Part shown: piece after piece, positions 25,389 through 35,265 of the stretch | How the letters are laid out: every line of letters starts with the position of its first letter | Position numbering within the stretch: the first letter of the stretch is position 1 | Source: Lachnospiraceae bacterium Zagget2 | Lineage (GTDB): Bacteria > Bacillota > Clostridia > Lachnospirales > Lachnospiraceae | DNA length: 62,007 bases | Assembly: GCA_001941045.1 (NCBI GenBank) | Contig: MSHD01000011.1 | Coordinates: 1-62,007, forward strand | Direction of reading: 5' to 3' | Notes under the pieces: model-generated | Seen by the model: only the letters and a program-made list of their open reading frames with translations | Told to the model about the DNA's origin: nothing | The model's database searches: none | Position numbers and translations under genes: made by a program

Positions 25389-26045
25389 TTAAGCTTTTTC
25401 CAGCCCCGCTTTCGCACAGATATCATTCAGGCAGCAGCGCTCGCAATGCGGCTTCGTCCGCGCCGTGCAGACCTCCCGGCCGTGCCAGACCAGACGATGG
25501 CAGAGGTCGCTGCCCTCTTCCGGAGGAATCAGCTTCCAGAGCGCCATCTCCACCTTCTTCGGCTCCTTGACGCCGTCCACGAGCCCCATGCGGTTCACCA
25601 GGCGGATGCAGTGCGTATCGGTCACGATCGCGGGCTTGCCGAAGACGTCTCCCATGATCAGGTTCGCGCTCTTGCGCCCGACGCCCGGCAGCGCCAGCAA
25701 TGCATCGAAATCGTCCGGCACCTTGTCGTTGTACTTTTCATGCAGAATCTTCATGCAGGCGCTGATGTCGCGCGCCTTGCTCCTGCCAAGTCCGCAGGGA
25801 CGCACGATCGCCTCGATGTCGTCCACGTCTGCCGCCGCCAGCGCGGCCACATCCGGATATTTCGCATACAGACCCTCCACGACGACATTGACGCGCGCGT
25901 CGGTGCACTGCGCAGCCAGGCGCACACTGACGAGCAGCTTCCAGGCGTCGTCATAGGCGAGCGTGCAGTCCGCGTCCGGGTATTCCTGCTTCAGACGCTC
26001 AATGATCGTAAGCGCCAGCTTTTTCTTCTGTTCCTCTGTCTTCAT
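25389..26045 (-). CDS. nth: Endonuclease III
   Basis: A 218-residue base-excision repair glycosylase/AP lyase. The helix-hairpin-helix LPGVGRKSANLIMG (about 110-123) contains the catalytic Lys, and VTDTHCIRLVNRMGL supplies the catalytic Asp. The C-terminal C-x7-C-x2-C-x5-C arrangement, in CTARTKPHCERC and the cysteine that closes NDIC, fits the 4Fe-4S cluster. Its ATG overlaps the tyrS stop by four bases. Confidence 0.93.
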   Translation of the reverse strand: MKTEEQKKKLALTIIERLKQEYPDADCTLAYDDAWKLLVSVRLAAQCTDARVNVVVEGLYAKYPDVAALAAADVDDIEAIVRPCGLGRSKARDISACMKILHEKYNDKVPDDFDALLALPGVGRKSANLIMGDVFGKPAIVTDTHCIRLVNRMGLVDGVKEPKKVEMALWKLIPPEEGSDLCHRLVWHGREVCTARTKPHCERCCLNDICAKAGLEKA

Positions 26046-27268
26046 TTCCCCTCAAAAATTACTTTTTTGAAATTCTTTTTTCCGCGCTTCACGACAATTC
26101 CTGTTTTCAGCTGCTCCTCGGTCCAGGAGGCGGCGATGTCCGTCACCTTCTCGCCGTCTACGAGGACGCCGCCCTGCTGCACGTTCCTGCGCGCTTCGGC
26201 GCGGGACGGCGCCAGGCCGGATTTGTGGAGAATCGTCAGGATATCCACCTTGCCGTCGCGGAAATCATCTGCGCCAAGCTCCGCCGTCGGGATCTCGCCC
26301 TCTCCGCCGCCGGCAAACAGCGAGCGCGCGCTGGTCTGCGCCTTCTTCGCATCCTCCTCGCTGTGCACGAGCTTCGTCAGCTCATAGGCCAGGATTTCCT
26401 TCGCCTCGTTGAGCTGGCTGCCCTCCCAGTGGTCCATTTCGTCAATCTGCTCAAGCGGCAGGAAGGTCAGCATCCGCAAGCATTTGAGTACATCGGCGTC
26501 GGACACATTTCTCCAGTACTGATAGAACTCGTAGGGAGAGGTCTTGTCCGGGTCGAGCCACACCGCGCCCTTCGCGGTCTTGCCCATCTTGTTGCCCTCG
26601 GAATTCAGGAGCAGCGTGATCGTCATCGCATGCGCGTCCTTGCCGAGCTTGCGGCGGATCAGTTCCGTGCCGCCGAGCATGTTCGACCACTGGTCGTCGC
26701 CGCCGAACTGCATGTTGCAGCCGTATTTCTGATAGAGCATCAGGAAATCATAGCTCTGCATGATCATATAGTTGAACTCGAGGAAGCTTAAGCCCTTCTC
26801 CATGCGCTTCTTGTAGCACTCCGCCGTGAGCATCCGGTTCACGGAGAAATGCGCGCCAACGTCGCGCAGCAGCCCGACGTAGTTCAGATCCAGGAGCCAG
26901 TCCGCGTTATTGGCCATGATGGCCTTTCCGTCGGAGAAATCGATAAATTTGCTCATCTGTTTCTTGAAGCAGTCGCCGTTGTGCTGAATTGTCTCCTGCG
27001 TCATCATCTGCCGCATGTCCGAGCGCCCCGACGGGTCGCCGACCATCGCCGTGCCGCCGCCGATCAGCGCGATCGGCTTATTTCCGGCCATCTGCAGCCG
27101 CTTCATCAGGCACAGCGCCATGAAATGCCCTACATGGAGGCTGTCCGCCGTCGGGTCGAAGCCGATATAGAATACCGCCTGCCCGTTATTCACCATCTTC
27201 CGGATCTCTTCTTCATTCGTCACCTGCGCGATCAGGCCGCGCGCCACCAGCTCCTCATAAACCTGCAT
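26042..27268 (-). CDS. tyrS: Tyrosyl-tRNA synthetase
   Basis: A 408-residue class I aminoacyl-tRNA synthetase. Signatures: FDPTADSLHVGHF with the HIGH-type HVGH (about 40-43), GGDDQWSNMLGG, and the KMSKS-type loop KMGKT. A C-terminal S4 domain (SRAEARRNVQQGGVLVDGEK) binds tRNA. ATG 27268 follows GGAGGAG; 31 upstream codons in frame are rejected. No T-box leader is seen; the upstream esterase gene ends only 13 bases before. Confidence 0.94.
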   Translation of the reverse strand: MQVYEELVARGLIAQVTNEEEIRKMVNNGQAVFYIGFDPTADSLHVGHFMALCLMKRLQMAGNKPIALIGGGTAMVGDPSGRSDMRQMMTQETIQHNGDCFKKQMSKFIDFSDGKAIMANNADWLLDLNYVGLLRDVGAHFSVNRMLTAECYKKRMEKGLSFLEFNYMIMQSYDFLMLYQKYGCNMQFGGDDQWSNMLGGTELIRRKLGKDAHAMTITLLLNSEGNKMGKTAKGAVWLDPDKTSPYEFYQYWRNVSDADVLKCLRMLTFLPLEQIDEMDHWEGSQLNEAKEILAYELTKLVHSEEDAKKAQTSARSLFAGGGEGEIPTAELGADDFRDGKVDILTILHKSGLAPSRAEARRNVQQGGVLVDGEKVTDIAASWTEEQLKTGIVVKRGKKNFKKVIFEGK

Positions 27269-27281
27269 CGTTTTTCTCCTC

Positions 27282-28040
27282 CTATTTATAAAGCAGTATC
27301 GGCATAAAAATCGGGATCTGCTTCTCCCAGCTCGCCTCGCAGTGTGTCCCCTTCGGGACAATCCGGCTCGTCACATACACCTGCTTTTCCGTCAGGATAG
27401 ACGCCGTCCGCGCGAAGCCCCGCGCCATCTCCCCCGCGCGGTCCATCTCGCGCGAGCCATAGTCCATATAGATATATGTATTTTTCCGGAAATGCGCCTC
27501 CTCAAGCAGCGCATTCAATGCCCCGTCGCCGACCCAGATCGAGGGGGACAGCGCCGCCGCCCGCGAATACACGTCATTGTAGGCTGCCACCGCATAGAGG
27601 CTCATCAGGCCGCCCATCGAACTCCCCGCGATCATCGTGTGCTCGCGTCCCGGCATCGTCCGCAGATTCTCATCCACCCAGGGCTTCAGCTCGTGCACCA
27701 TCCACTCCATCGTCTCGGCCCCGCGCCCTTCCACGGCGCCGAAGTTCGGCGAGACGAAGGAATAAGGCGAGTACTCCGACAGCCTCCCGTTATCCGGATC
27801 ATGCGTGCACTCCACTGCGACAACGATGAGCTGCGCCGCCTGCGCATCCAGATATTCCTTCATCCCCCAGCTCTTGCCATAGGTCGCGTCCTCATCAAAG
27901 AATACATTGTGGCCGTCGAACATGTAGAGCACCGGATAGCGCCGCGTCCGCTCCTCGTAGTCGTCCGGCAGATACAGATAGATCCGCCGCGGCTCGTCCC
28001 CGGAGAGCTCCGGAATCGTAACCGTCCATTTGTCTACCAT
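27282..28040 (-). CDS. Alpha/beta-hydrolase esterase (esterase D / Fes-like)
   Basis: A 252-residue hydrolase. The nucleophile elbow GSSMGGLMS is at about 133-141, LYMFDGHNVFFDE is near residue 40, and PKGTHCEASWE probably carries the catalytic His. There is no signal peptide, so it is cytosolic. Such enzymes hydrolyse acetyl esters, S-formylglutathione or ferric siderophore esters; the specific substrate cannot be told. It is the first gene of the tyrS-nth-nitroreductase-HicB run. Confidence 0.8.
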   Translation of the reverse strand: MVDKWTVTIPELSGDEPRRIYLYLPDDYEERTRRYPVLYMFDGHNVFFDEDATYGKSWGMKEYLDAQAAQLIVVAVECTHDPDNGRLSEYSPYSFVSPNFGAVEGRGAETMEWMVHELKPWVDENLRTMPGREHTMIAGSSMGGLMSLYAVAAYNDVYSRAAALSPSIWVGDGALNALLEEAHFRKNTYIYMDYGSREMDRAGEMARGFARTASILTEKQVYVTSRIVPKGTHCEASWEKQIPIFMPILLYK

Positions 28041-28124
28041 TTTCTCACTCCATCCGTATTTTCACTGCTGTTCATTATAGCGCCTTCCTTCGAAAATAGC
28101 AACGCCCCTTCAGCCAGATTTTAC

Positions 28125-28152
28125 TTGTAATCCCTACATTTCCATGTATAAT
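28125..28152 (+). promoter_or_regulatory. Promoter of the pot operon
   Basis: TTGTAA (28125-28130) and TATAAT (28147-28152) with 16 bases between, 82 bases before the potA start. Confidence 0.6.
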
Positions 28153-28234
28153 GTAAGAGATATCCGCGCCATTTCCGGCGCAGCCCCCGATGAACGGCAA
28201 CTGTACCACTGATGTTATGGGAGAGGAATGCGTG

Positions 28235-29812
<1,578 letters not shown>

Positions 29813-29815
29813 ACT

Positions 29816-30658
29816 ATGAAACGATTTTCGAAGCTTACGATACCCTACATCGCCTGGGCGGCACTGATGCTGCTGCTCCCGATGCTGCTGATCGCCGTCT
29901 ACTCCTTTACGGACCAGGGCAACAGCATCATCCCCTTTACCTTTACGCTGGACAATTATGTGAAATTTTTCACCGATCCGGATTTCCTGCTGATTCTCTG
30001 GCGCTCGATCCTGATCGCGCTCAAGACGACCGTGCTCTGCCTGCTGCTGGGCTATCCGATCGCTTATTTTATCGCGCGCTGTGAAGAAAAGACGCAGAAC
30101 CTACTGATCCTCTGCATCACCTTTCCGATGTGGATCAACATGCTGGTCCGCACCTACGCCTGGATCGGACTCTTAAGTGAGGGCGGCCTCGTGCAGCGCG
30201 TGCTCAGCCTGCTCGGCCTCGCTGACGGAGAGCTGTTGTACACGGAAGGGGCGGTGTTGCTCGGCATGGTCTACAACTTCCTGCCCTTTATGATTCTGCA
30301 GATCCAGACCTCGCTCTCCAAAATGGACTATGCCCTTCTGGACGCCAGTGCGGATCTCGGCGCGAGCCCGCGCCAGACCTTCCGTCTCGTCACGCTGCCG
30401 CTCTCTCTGCCCGGCGTCGTGAACGGTATCACGCTCGTATTCCTGCCTGCGGTCAGCTCCTTCTTTATTCCGAAGATGTTGGGCGGCGGACAGTATTTCC
30501 TCATCGGAAATATGATCGAAAACCAGTTTATCACCGTCGGCGAGTGGAACTTCGGCAGCGCGATCGCCATCATCATGGCGGTCATCATGATGTGCCTGAT
30601 GATGCTCGTGCGGCGGATCGAAGCCCGCAATGAGGGAGGAAAGGGGGAGCGGCCATAA
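29816..30658 (+). CDS. potB: Spermidine/putrescine ABC transporter permease PotB
   Basis: A 280-residue inner-membrane permease with six transmembrane helices. The EAA loop DASADLGASPRQTFRLVTLP (about 180-199) contacts PotA. Typical PotB features include FPMWINMLVRTYAWIGLL. It starts three bases after potA, and its TAA overlaps the potC ATG by one base. Confidence 0.93.
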   Translation: MKRFSKLTIPYIAWAALMLLLPMLLIAVYSFTDQGNSIIPFTFTLDNYVKFFTDPDFLLILWRSILIALKTTVLCLLLGYPIAYFIARCEEKTQNLLILCITFPMWINMLVRTYAWIGLLSEGGLVQRVLSLLGLADGELLYTEGAVLLGMVYNFLPFMILQIQTSLSKMDYALLDASADLGASPRQTFRLVTLPLSLPGVVNGITLVFLPAVSSFFIPKMLGGGQYFLIGNMIENQFITVGEWNFGSAIAIIMAVIMMCLMMLVRRIEARNEGGKGERP

Positions 30659-32550
30659 TGAGACAGAAGAAACGTCCGGTCGGAAAATTTATGATGGCGG
30701 CGTCCATCTGCTTTTTCTACCTTCCTATCCTGTATATTGTCATCTTCTCTTTCAATGAGAGTAAGTCACTGACGAATTTCACCGGCTTCTCGCTGCGCTG
30801 GTACCTGCATATGCTCGAGTCGCACGGCATGATGAGCGCGCTCTATACGACCTTCAGCGTCGCGATTCTCGCCACTCTGATCTCGACCGTCGTCGGCACG
30901 CTCGCCGCGATCGGCATCAGCAGCTCGCGCAAAATTATCCGCGACCTCATGGAGCAGGTCAACAATCTCCCGATCATGAACCCGGAGATCGTGACAGCGA
31001 TCGGCCTCATGCTGCTCTTCATCACCTTCCAGGTTGAACGCGGCTACACCACGATGCTGCTTGCGCACATCGCCTTCTGCATCCCCTATGTGATGCTGTC
31101 CGTCACACCGAAGATCCGCACGCTCGATCCGAACCTGGCCGATGCGGCGATGGACCTGGGCGCCAGTCCCTTCCAGGCACTGACGAAGGTTGTCGTGCCG
31201 CAGATCATGCCTGGCATCATCTCCGGCGCGCTGATCGCCTTCACGATGTCGATCGACGACTTCATCATCTCCTACTTCGTGACCGGACAGGGCGTAAAGA
31301 ATATCAGCATCCTGGTCTACACCATGAGCAAGCGCGTGAATCCGAGCATCAACGCGCTTTCGACCCTCATCATCCTGATCATCACGCTGGTCATGGTACT
31401 CGTCAACGTGCTTCCGCTGATTGCGAAGAAACGGGAAAGGCGGGATGAGCTGACGCCGCGCCGCATGGTCGTACCCGCAGCCGCCACACTGTGCGCTGTC
31501 GTGGCCATCGTGGCTCTCCTCTCTTCCAGGCAGACGGATACGGGCCTTCCCTACGCAGGACAGACGCTGCATATTTACAACTGGGGGGAGTACACCGGGG
31601 AAAACATTCTGAGTGACTTTGAGGAGGAAACCGGCGCGACCGTCGTCATGGAAAATTTCGACTCCAACGAGCAGATGTACATCAAAGTCGCGAACGGCGA
31701 GTCCTACGACATCCTCGTGCCGAGCGACTACATGATCCAGCGGCTGATCGAAGAAGGCTTCCTGCAGAAGCTCGACGACTCTCTCCTGGACTGCTGGGAC
31801 AAGCTTGACGAAAACTGCCTTGACCTCTCCTACGATCCCGGAAATGAATATTCTGTCCCCTACTTCTGGGGCACGGTCGGCATCGTATATGACACAACTG
31901 TCGTCGACTACGAAGATCTGGAAGCGGAGGGCTTCAATATCTTTCTCGATGAGAAATATAAGGGAGATATCTATCTCTACGACTCAGAGCGCGATTCCTT
32001 CATGATGGCGCTCAAGGCGCTCGGCTACTCGATGAACACAGAAGATGAGGACGAGATTCAGGAGGCCTACGAATGGCTCGTACAGTGCGTACAGACGATG
32101 GAGCCGGAGATCGTCACCGACGAGATCATCGACAACATGGCGCAGGGCCGCAAGGCGCTCGGCCTGGTCTACTCCGGCGACGCAGCCTATATCATGGCGG
32201 AAAATGAGGACATGGGCTTTTATCTGCCGGAGAGCGGCACAAACCTCTGGACCGACGCGATGGTCATCCCCGCGAACGCGCAGAATGTGGAACTCGCGCA
32301 CGTCTTCATCAATTATGTCTGCGACTACGACGGCGCCTATGACAATTCCAGCTACGTAGGCTACACTTCTCCGAACGCGGAGGTCATGGCCGATCTCTCC
32401 GGTGAGGGCGGCGATTACGAAGGCATCAACGCCTACCTCCCGCGCACGGACAACGAAAACGATGAAGTCTTCGTCTACAATGAGAATACCAAGAAAACGC
32501 TCGCCAATCTCTGGAGCAAGGTCAAGATCGAGGCGAGCAACGCGAACTGA
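30658..32550 (+). CDS. potCD: Fused PotC permease and PotD polyamine-binding protein
   Basis: A 630-residue fusion. Residues 1-265 form the PotC permease with six helices and the EAA loop DAAMDLGASPFQALTKVVVP. A further helix at about 275-295 (MVVPAAATLCAVVAIVALL) carries the chain outside. Residues 300-630 are a PotD-type binding protein: LHIYNWGEYTGENIL, YDILVPSDYMIQRLIEEGFL, VPYFWGTVGI, and YSGDAAYIM. Tethering the receptor to the permease ensures one-to-one stoichiometry. Such fusions are known in some Firmicutes. A terminator follows 24 bases after the stop. Confidence 0.92.
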   Translation: MRQKKRPVGKFMMAASICFFYLPILYIVIFSFNESKSLTNFTGFSLRWYLHMLESHGMMSALYTTFSVAILATLISTVVGTLAAIGISSSRKIIRDLMEQVNNLPIMNPEIVTAIGLMLLFITFQVERGYTTMLLAHIAFCIPYVMLSVTPKIRTLDPNLADAAMDLGASPFQALTKVVVPQIMPGIISGALIAFTMSIDDFIISYFVTGQGVKNISILVYTMSKRVNPSINALSTLIILIITLVMVLVNVLPLIAKKRERRDELTPRRMVVPAAATLCAVVAIVALLSSRQTDTGLPYAGQTLHIYNWGEYTGENILSDFEEETGATVVMENFDSNEQMYIKVANGESYDILVPSDYMIQRLIEEGFLQKLDDSLLDCWDKLDENCLDLSYDPGNEYSVPYFWGTVGIVYDTTVVDYEDLEAEGFNIFLDEKYKGDIYLYDSERDSFMMALKALGYSMNTEDEDEIQEAYEWLVQCVQTMEPEIVTDEIIDNMAQGRKALGLVYSGDAAYIMAENEDMGFYLPESGTNLWTDAMVIPANAQNVELAHVFINYVCDYDGAYDNSSYVGYTSPNAEVMADLSGEGGDYEGINAYLPRTDNENDEVFVYNENTKKTLANLWSKVKIEASNAN

Positions 32551-32573
32551 TACGGATCTGGCATAAGATCAAG

Positions 32574-32598
32574 AGCGCAGGAGAAGGCCTCCTGCGCT
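32574..32598 (+). terminator. Terminator of the pot operon
   Basis: A 10-bp perfect stem AGCGCAGGAG/CTCCTGCGCT (32574-32583 with 32589-32598), five-base loop, followed by TGTTTT. Confidence 0.85.
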
Positions 32599-32641
32599 TG
32601 TTTTCCATTTGGGCATATTTCACAAAAATTATGAACAAATT

Positions 32642-32670
32642 GTAAAGATTAGTGACATATAAATCTTTAC
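32642..32670. repeat. 9-bp inverted repeat in AT-rich spacer
   Basis: GTAAAGATT (32642-32650) and AATCTTTAC (32662-32670), 11 bases apart. It lies 150 bases upstream of the Rpn gene in an AT-rich stretch with no T-run, so an operator is as likely as a terminator. Confidence 0.45.
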
Positions 32671-32819
32671 GGTATATACTATTTCTATATTTTCATATGT
32701 TTCTTCCGGTTTTTCTCCGGGATATTCCAATGATCATTTTTGAACAGGAAATCATATGCTATATATTTTTTCTATCTGTTCAATTTTGAAATACTATGCT
32801 AAGATAAAGGAGAAGTAGC

Positions 32820-33683
32820 ATGAAAAAACAGAATAGAGTACCATTACAGGAACTGAACCTCGCCGATCGTTTTCTGTTTGATGAGGTCATGGAGGATCCA
32901 CAGACGCACAGGGATGTTTTAAGTATCATTCTCGGGAGAGAGATTCCACCCCTGAAAAGGGCGGAAACAGAAAAAGAAGTTCGTATCTCTTCGCTGGCTC
33001 GCTCTATCCGGCTTGATGTCTTCACAATGGATGCAAACACAGATGTATACGACACCGAGATGCAGAAAGAATGGAAGAAAGATCTGGCAAAGCGAAGCCG
33101 TTATTATCAGGGCGTTATTGATACTGGTTTGTTAACACCGGGAGTTCCAAATTACAATCTTCTGAACAGTACTTACATCATCCTCATCATGACCTTTGAT
33201 CTGTTTGGATACGGAAAATACTGCTACACCTTCAAACCCGTTTGTCAGGAAGTGCCAGAATGTACTCTGGGAGACGGCGCAACCCGTATCTTTCTGAACA
33301 CACGTGGCAAGAATGATAATGAAGTGTCACCAGAACTGGTGGAATTTCTCCACTATGTAGAAAATACTACAGACCAGACCGTGCAGACTTCAAATAGCGA
33401 ACGGATACATAAAATTCATGATCGCGTAAGGAAGGTTCGCCAGGATGAGAAAGTTGGGGTGAGATATATGCTGGCATGGGAAGAAAAGTATTTTGCACAG
33501 GAAGAGGCACGCGAAATAGGCCTTGCGGAGGGGCGCGCAGAGGGGCGCGCAGAGGGGCGCGCAGAAAAATTAACAGAACTAATCAAGAAGAAACTTGCGA
33601 AAGGCCAGACAGCAGAAGAGATTGCTGATGCATTAGAAGAGCCTGTGGATACGATCTGTGAGATGATTGCAAACTTATCATAA
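32820..33683 (+). CDS. Rpn-family PD-(D/E)XK nuclease (putative transposase family)
   Basis: A 287-residue protein of the Rpn/PDDEXK_2 family. The nuclease core shows RLDVFTMDANTDVYDTEMQ (about 61-79), with the Asp and the ExQ of the PD-(D/E)XK site, then a helix with KRSRYYQGVID. The C-terminus has a coiled region, three exact EGRA repeats, and a small helical domain (AKGQTAEEIADALEE). Rpn proteins cut DNA without strict sequence and have been linked to recombination and phage defence. AAAGGAG precedes the start. AT-rich, with its own terminator, it looks acquired. Confidence 0.88.
   Translation: MKKQNRVPLQELNLADRFLFDEVMEDPQTHRDVLSIILGREIPPLKRAETEKEVRISSLARSIRLDVFTMDANTDVYDTEMQKEWKKDLAKRSRYYQGVIDTGLLTPGVPNYNLLNSTYIILIMTFDLFGYGKYCYTFKPVCQEVPECTLGDGATRIFLNTRGKNDNEVSPELVEFLHYVENTTDQTVQTSNSERIHKIHDRVRKVRQDEKVGVRYMLAWEEKYFAQEEAREIGLAEGRAEGRAEGRAEKLTELIKKKLAKGQTAEEIADALEEPVDTICEMIANLS
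33468..33683 (+). CDS. Candidate internal product of the Rpn gene (RpnS-like)
   Basis: An in-frame ATG at 33468 (MLAWEEKYFAQEE) is preceded by GGGGTGA with five bases to the start, a better Shine-Dalgarno match than expected inside a gene. The product would be 71 residues: the EGRA repeats plus the C-terminal helical domain, without the nuclease. Escherichia coli rpn genes make such short C-terminal proteins that inhibit the full-length nuclease. Presence here is inferred from the site alone. Confidence 0.45.
   Translation: MLAWEEKYFAQEEAREIGLAEGRAEGRAEGRAEKLTELIKKKLAKGQTAEEIADALEEPVDTICEMIANLS
33528..33563 (+). repeat. Three exact 12-base tandem repeats inside the Rpn gene
   Basis: GAGGGGCGCGCA repeated three times without a change, encoding EGRA each time. 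As the unit is a multiple of three, copy-number change would keep the frame and alter linker length only. Confidence 0.9.
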
Positions 33684-33690
33684 TGTACCA

Positions 33691-33733
33691 CTTAAAAGAA
33701 CCGCAGCACTATACTCGCTGCGGTTCTTTTAAG
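33691..33733. terminator. Bidirectional terminator, 17-bp stem
   Basis: Arms 33691-33707 and 33717-33733 are perfect reverse complements with a nine-base loop, flanked by A and T runs within the stem ends. It serves both the Rpn gene and the convergent araD remnant. Confidence 0.88.
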
Positions 33734-33736
33734 TAA

Positions 33737-34034
33737 TCAATTCTGTCCGTAATAAGCGTTTGCCCCGTGTTTCCGGAAATAGTGTTTATCCTGCATGGAC
33801 TGAGGTGCCGGCTGGATACGGGGATTGATTGACTCCGACCACAGCGCCATCTTCGCCACTTCCTCCAGGACAACCGCATTGTGTACCGCATCATGCGGAT
33901 CCTTTCCCCAGGTAAATGGCCCATGGTTTTTGCAGAGTACGGCAGGTCCCGCCATGGGATCCCGGTTCGATGCCCGAAAGGCCTCAATGATCGCCAGCCC
34001 GGTATTTCTCTCATAAGCGCCCTGATGGATTCAT
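33737..34034 (-). pseudogene. L-ribulose-5-phosphate 4-epimerase (AraD) remnant
   Basis: Only the C-terminal third remains: AYERNTGLAIIEAF, VLCKNHGPFTWGKDPHDAVH, LEEVAKMAL and DKHYFRKHGANAYYGQ, all typical of class II AraD epimerases. The AAGGAGG site and ATG (34034) of the original gene survive, but the next codons run in another frame and stop after seven residues. An internal deletion therefore removed roughly the first 130 residues including the first metal ligands. It lies 11 bases after the polyol dehydrogenase gene, as last member of the sugar operon. Confidence 0.8.
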
Positions 34035-34045
34035 CTTCTTCCTCC

Positions 34046-35258
34046 TTAAATAACTGCTTCCGCGTGTTCTGCGCTGATCTTCGCCGCAAGCTTGCGGATC
34101 GCACGAATATCCGCCCCGTTCCGGTACAGCTCGTACAGCCGCAGTACCATCGCCGTCAGCTCTTCATCGTCCGCAAGTCCGGAAATTGTGCGGAGAACCT
34201 CCATCGCATTCTCCCTCGTCTGCGGCAGCTCATTTTCCGTCAGATATTCATAGACCGCTCCGGCCGTGCCGACGCTGATATAGGCCGGGCAGATGCCCTG
34301 CTCCATGCAGGTACGGGAGGAGCCGATCAGACGGTCTGCCGGGGAAAGCTTCCTCTTCGGATCGCCGCCCACCCGCTTGCAGGTATCCATCAGCGCGCTG
34401 TTTGTGAAGCGGCGCAGCAGATCCCGCGTATGCTTTACCAGCTCTTCCAGCGATACGCCGTACTTTGCAGACAGGGCCATCGTACTCTCGGTCATCGCAT
34501 TACTTACGATAAGCTCGGTGTCCGCGTCGTCGATCGACTGATAAATATAGTCCTTGCCCGTATACAGCCCCAGGTACGCGCAGGTCGCGTGGCTCATGTT
34601 GTGGACATACAGCTTTCTCTTGATGTAGAAATCAAAGGGTTCGAAGGGAACCATGTTCTTGATTTCCGGCACGCCGCCCTTGAATGCCGCCTTGTCGGCG
34701 GGCAGAAAGCCGTAGCTCTCCACACAGACGCGTAAGGGGGCGCCGTCCTTCATTTCCTCTGTCTGCACCGGCACCATGCGCCCGATCGATACCTCCACAA
34801 GACCGATGTTCGCATCGAACCATTCGATCTCCTCTTCGTTAAGTTCCGCCTTCAGCATGCCCTCGAGCACCTTGTTCGCGTCCATCAGATTCTCACAGAT
34901 CAGGATGTTCAGGGGGGCCGCCGCCCTGCTCCCGGCGCAGACGGATGCCCGCAACCAGGTTGGAAATAATAAATTTCAGAATATTGACGCCCACAGCCGT
35001 CGCCATGATATCGCACTCTGCAATCGCCTTCGCCGTTGCGGTCTGGTCGTTCCCATTCACTGCGCTGACATGCTCTACCTGTACATCCTCATGTCCTTCG
35101 CTGGAAATGATGCGCACCGGATAGCAGTGCTCCTCGTTCAGTCGGTTTACAACCGCATCGACCACATCCACAAAGGTCACGTCGTAACCAGACTGAGACA
35201 GCAACATTCCGATAAACCCGCGGCCGATATTTCCGCCGCCGTACATAACTGCTTTCAT
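34046..35258 (-). pseudogene. Mannitol-1-phosphate 5-dehydrogenase-type gene with a frameshift
   Basis: A polyol-specific long-chain dehydrogenase split between two frames. The first part (35258 to about 34917) starts MKAVMYGGGNIGRGFIGMLL, the NAD-binding loop of the MtlD family, and reaches IRLRREQGGG. The second part continues from PLNILICENLMDANKVLEGM to EHAEAVI, and includes the helix with KRKLYVHNMSHATCAYLG. The frames join if one base is removed from the six-G run at 34912-34917. Everything else is intact, so the break is recent, phase-variable or a sequencing error. Expected reaction: oxidation of a sugar-alcohol phosphate. Confidence 0.8.
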
Positions 35259-35265
35259 CTCTCCA

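Noticed and set aside
24831-26387. 518-codon plus-strand frame across nitroreductase, nth and tyrS
   Set aside because: Three recognisable genes occupy the other strand; this frame is their shadow with His/Arg/Leu-rich composition.
26042-27268. KMGKT in place of KMSKS in TyrS as a sign of lost function
   Set aside because: Bacterial TyrRS commonly use variants of this loop with Gly at the third position; all other motifs are intact.
27241-27300. T-box leader upstream of tyrS
   Set aside because: Only 13 bases separate tyrS from the preceding gene and no T-box consensus or specifier stem is seen.
33528-33563. Possible CRISPR-like or VNTR array
   Set aside because: The repeats are tandem without spacers and code in frame for EGRA, so they belong to the Rpn protein.
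32820-33683. Rpn gene as an active insertion sequence
   Set aside because: No terminal inverted repeats or target duplication flank the gene; the 9-bp repeat upstream has no partner downstream.
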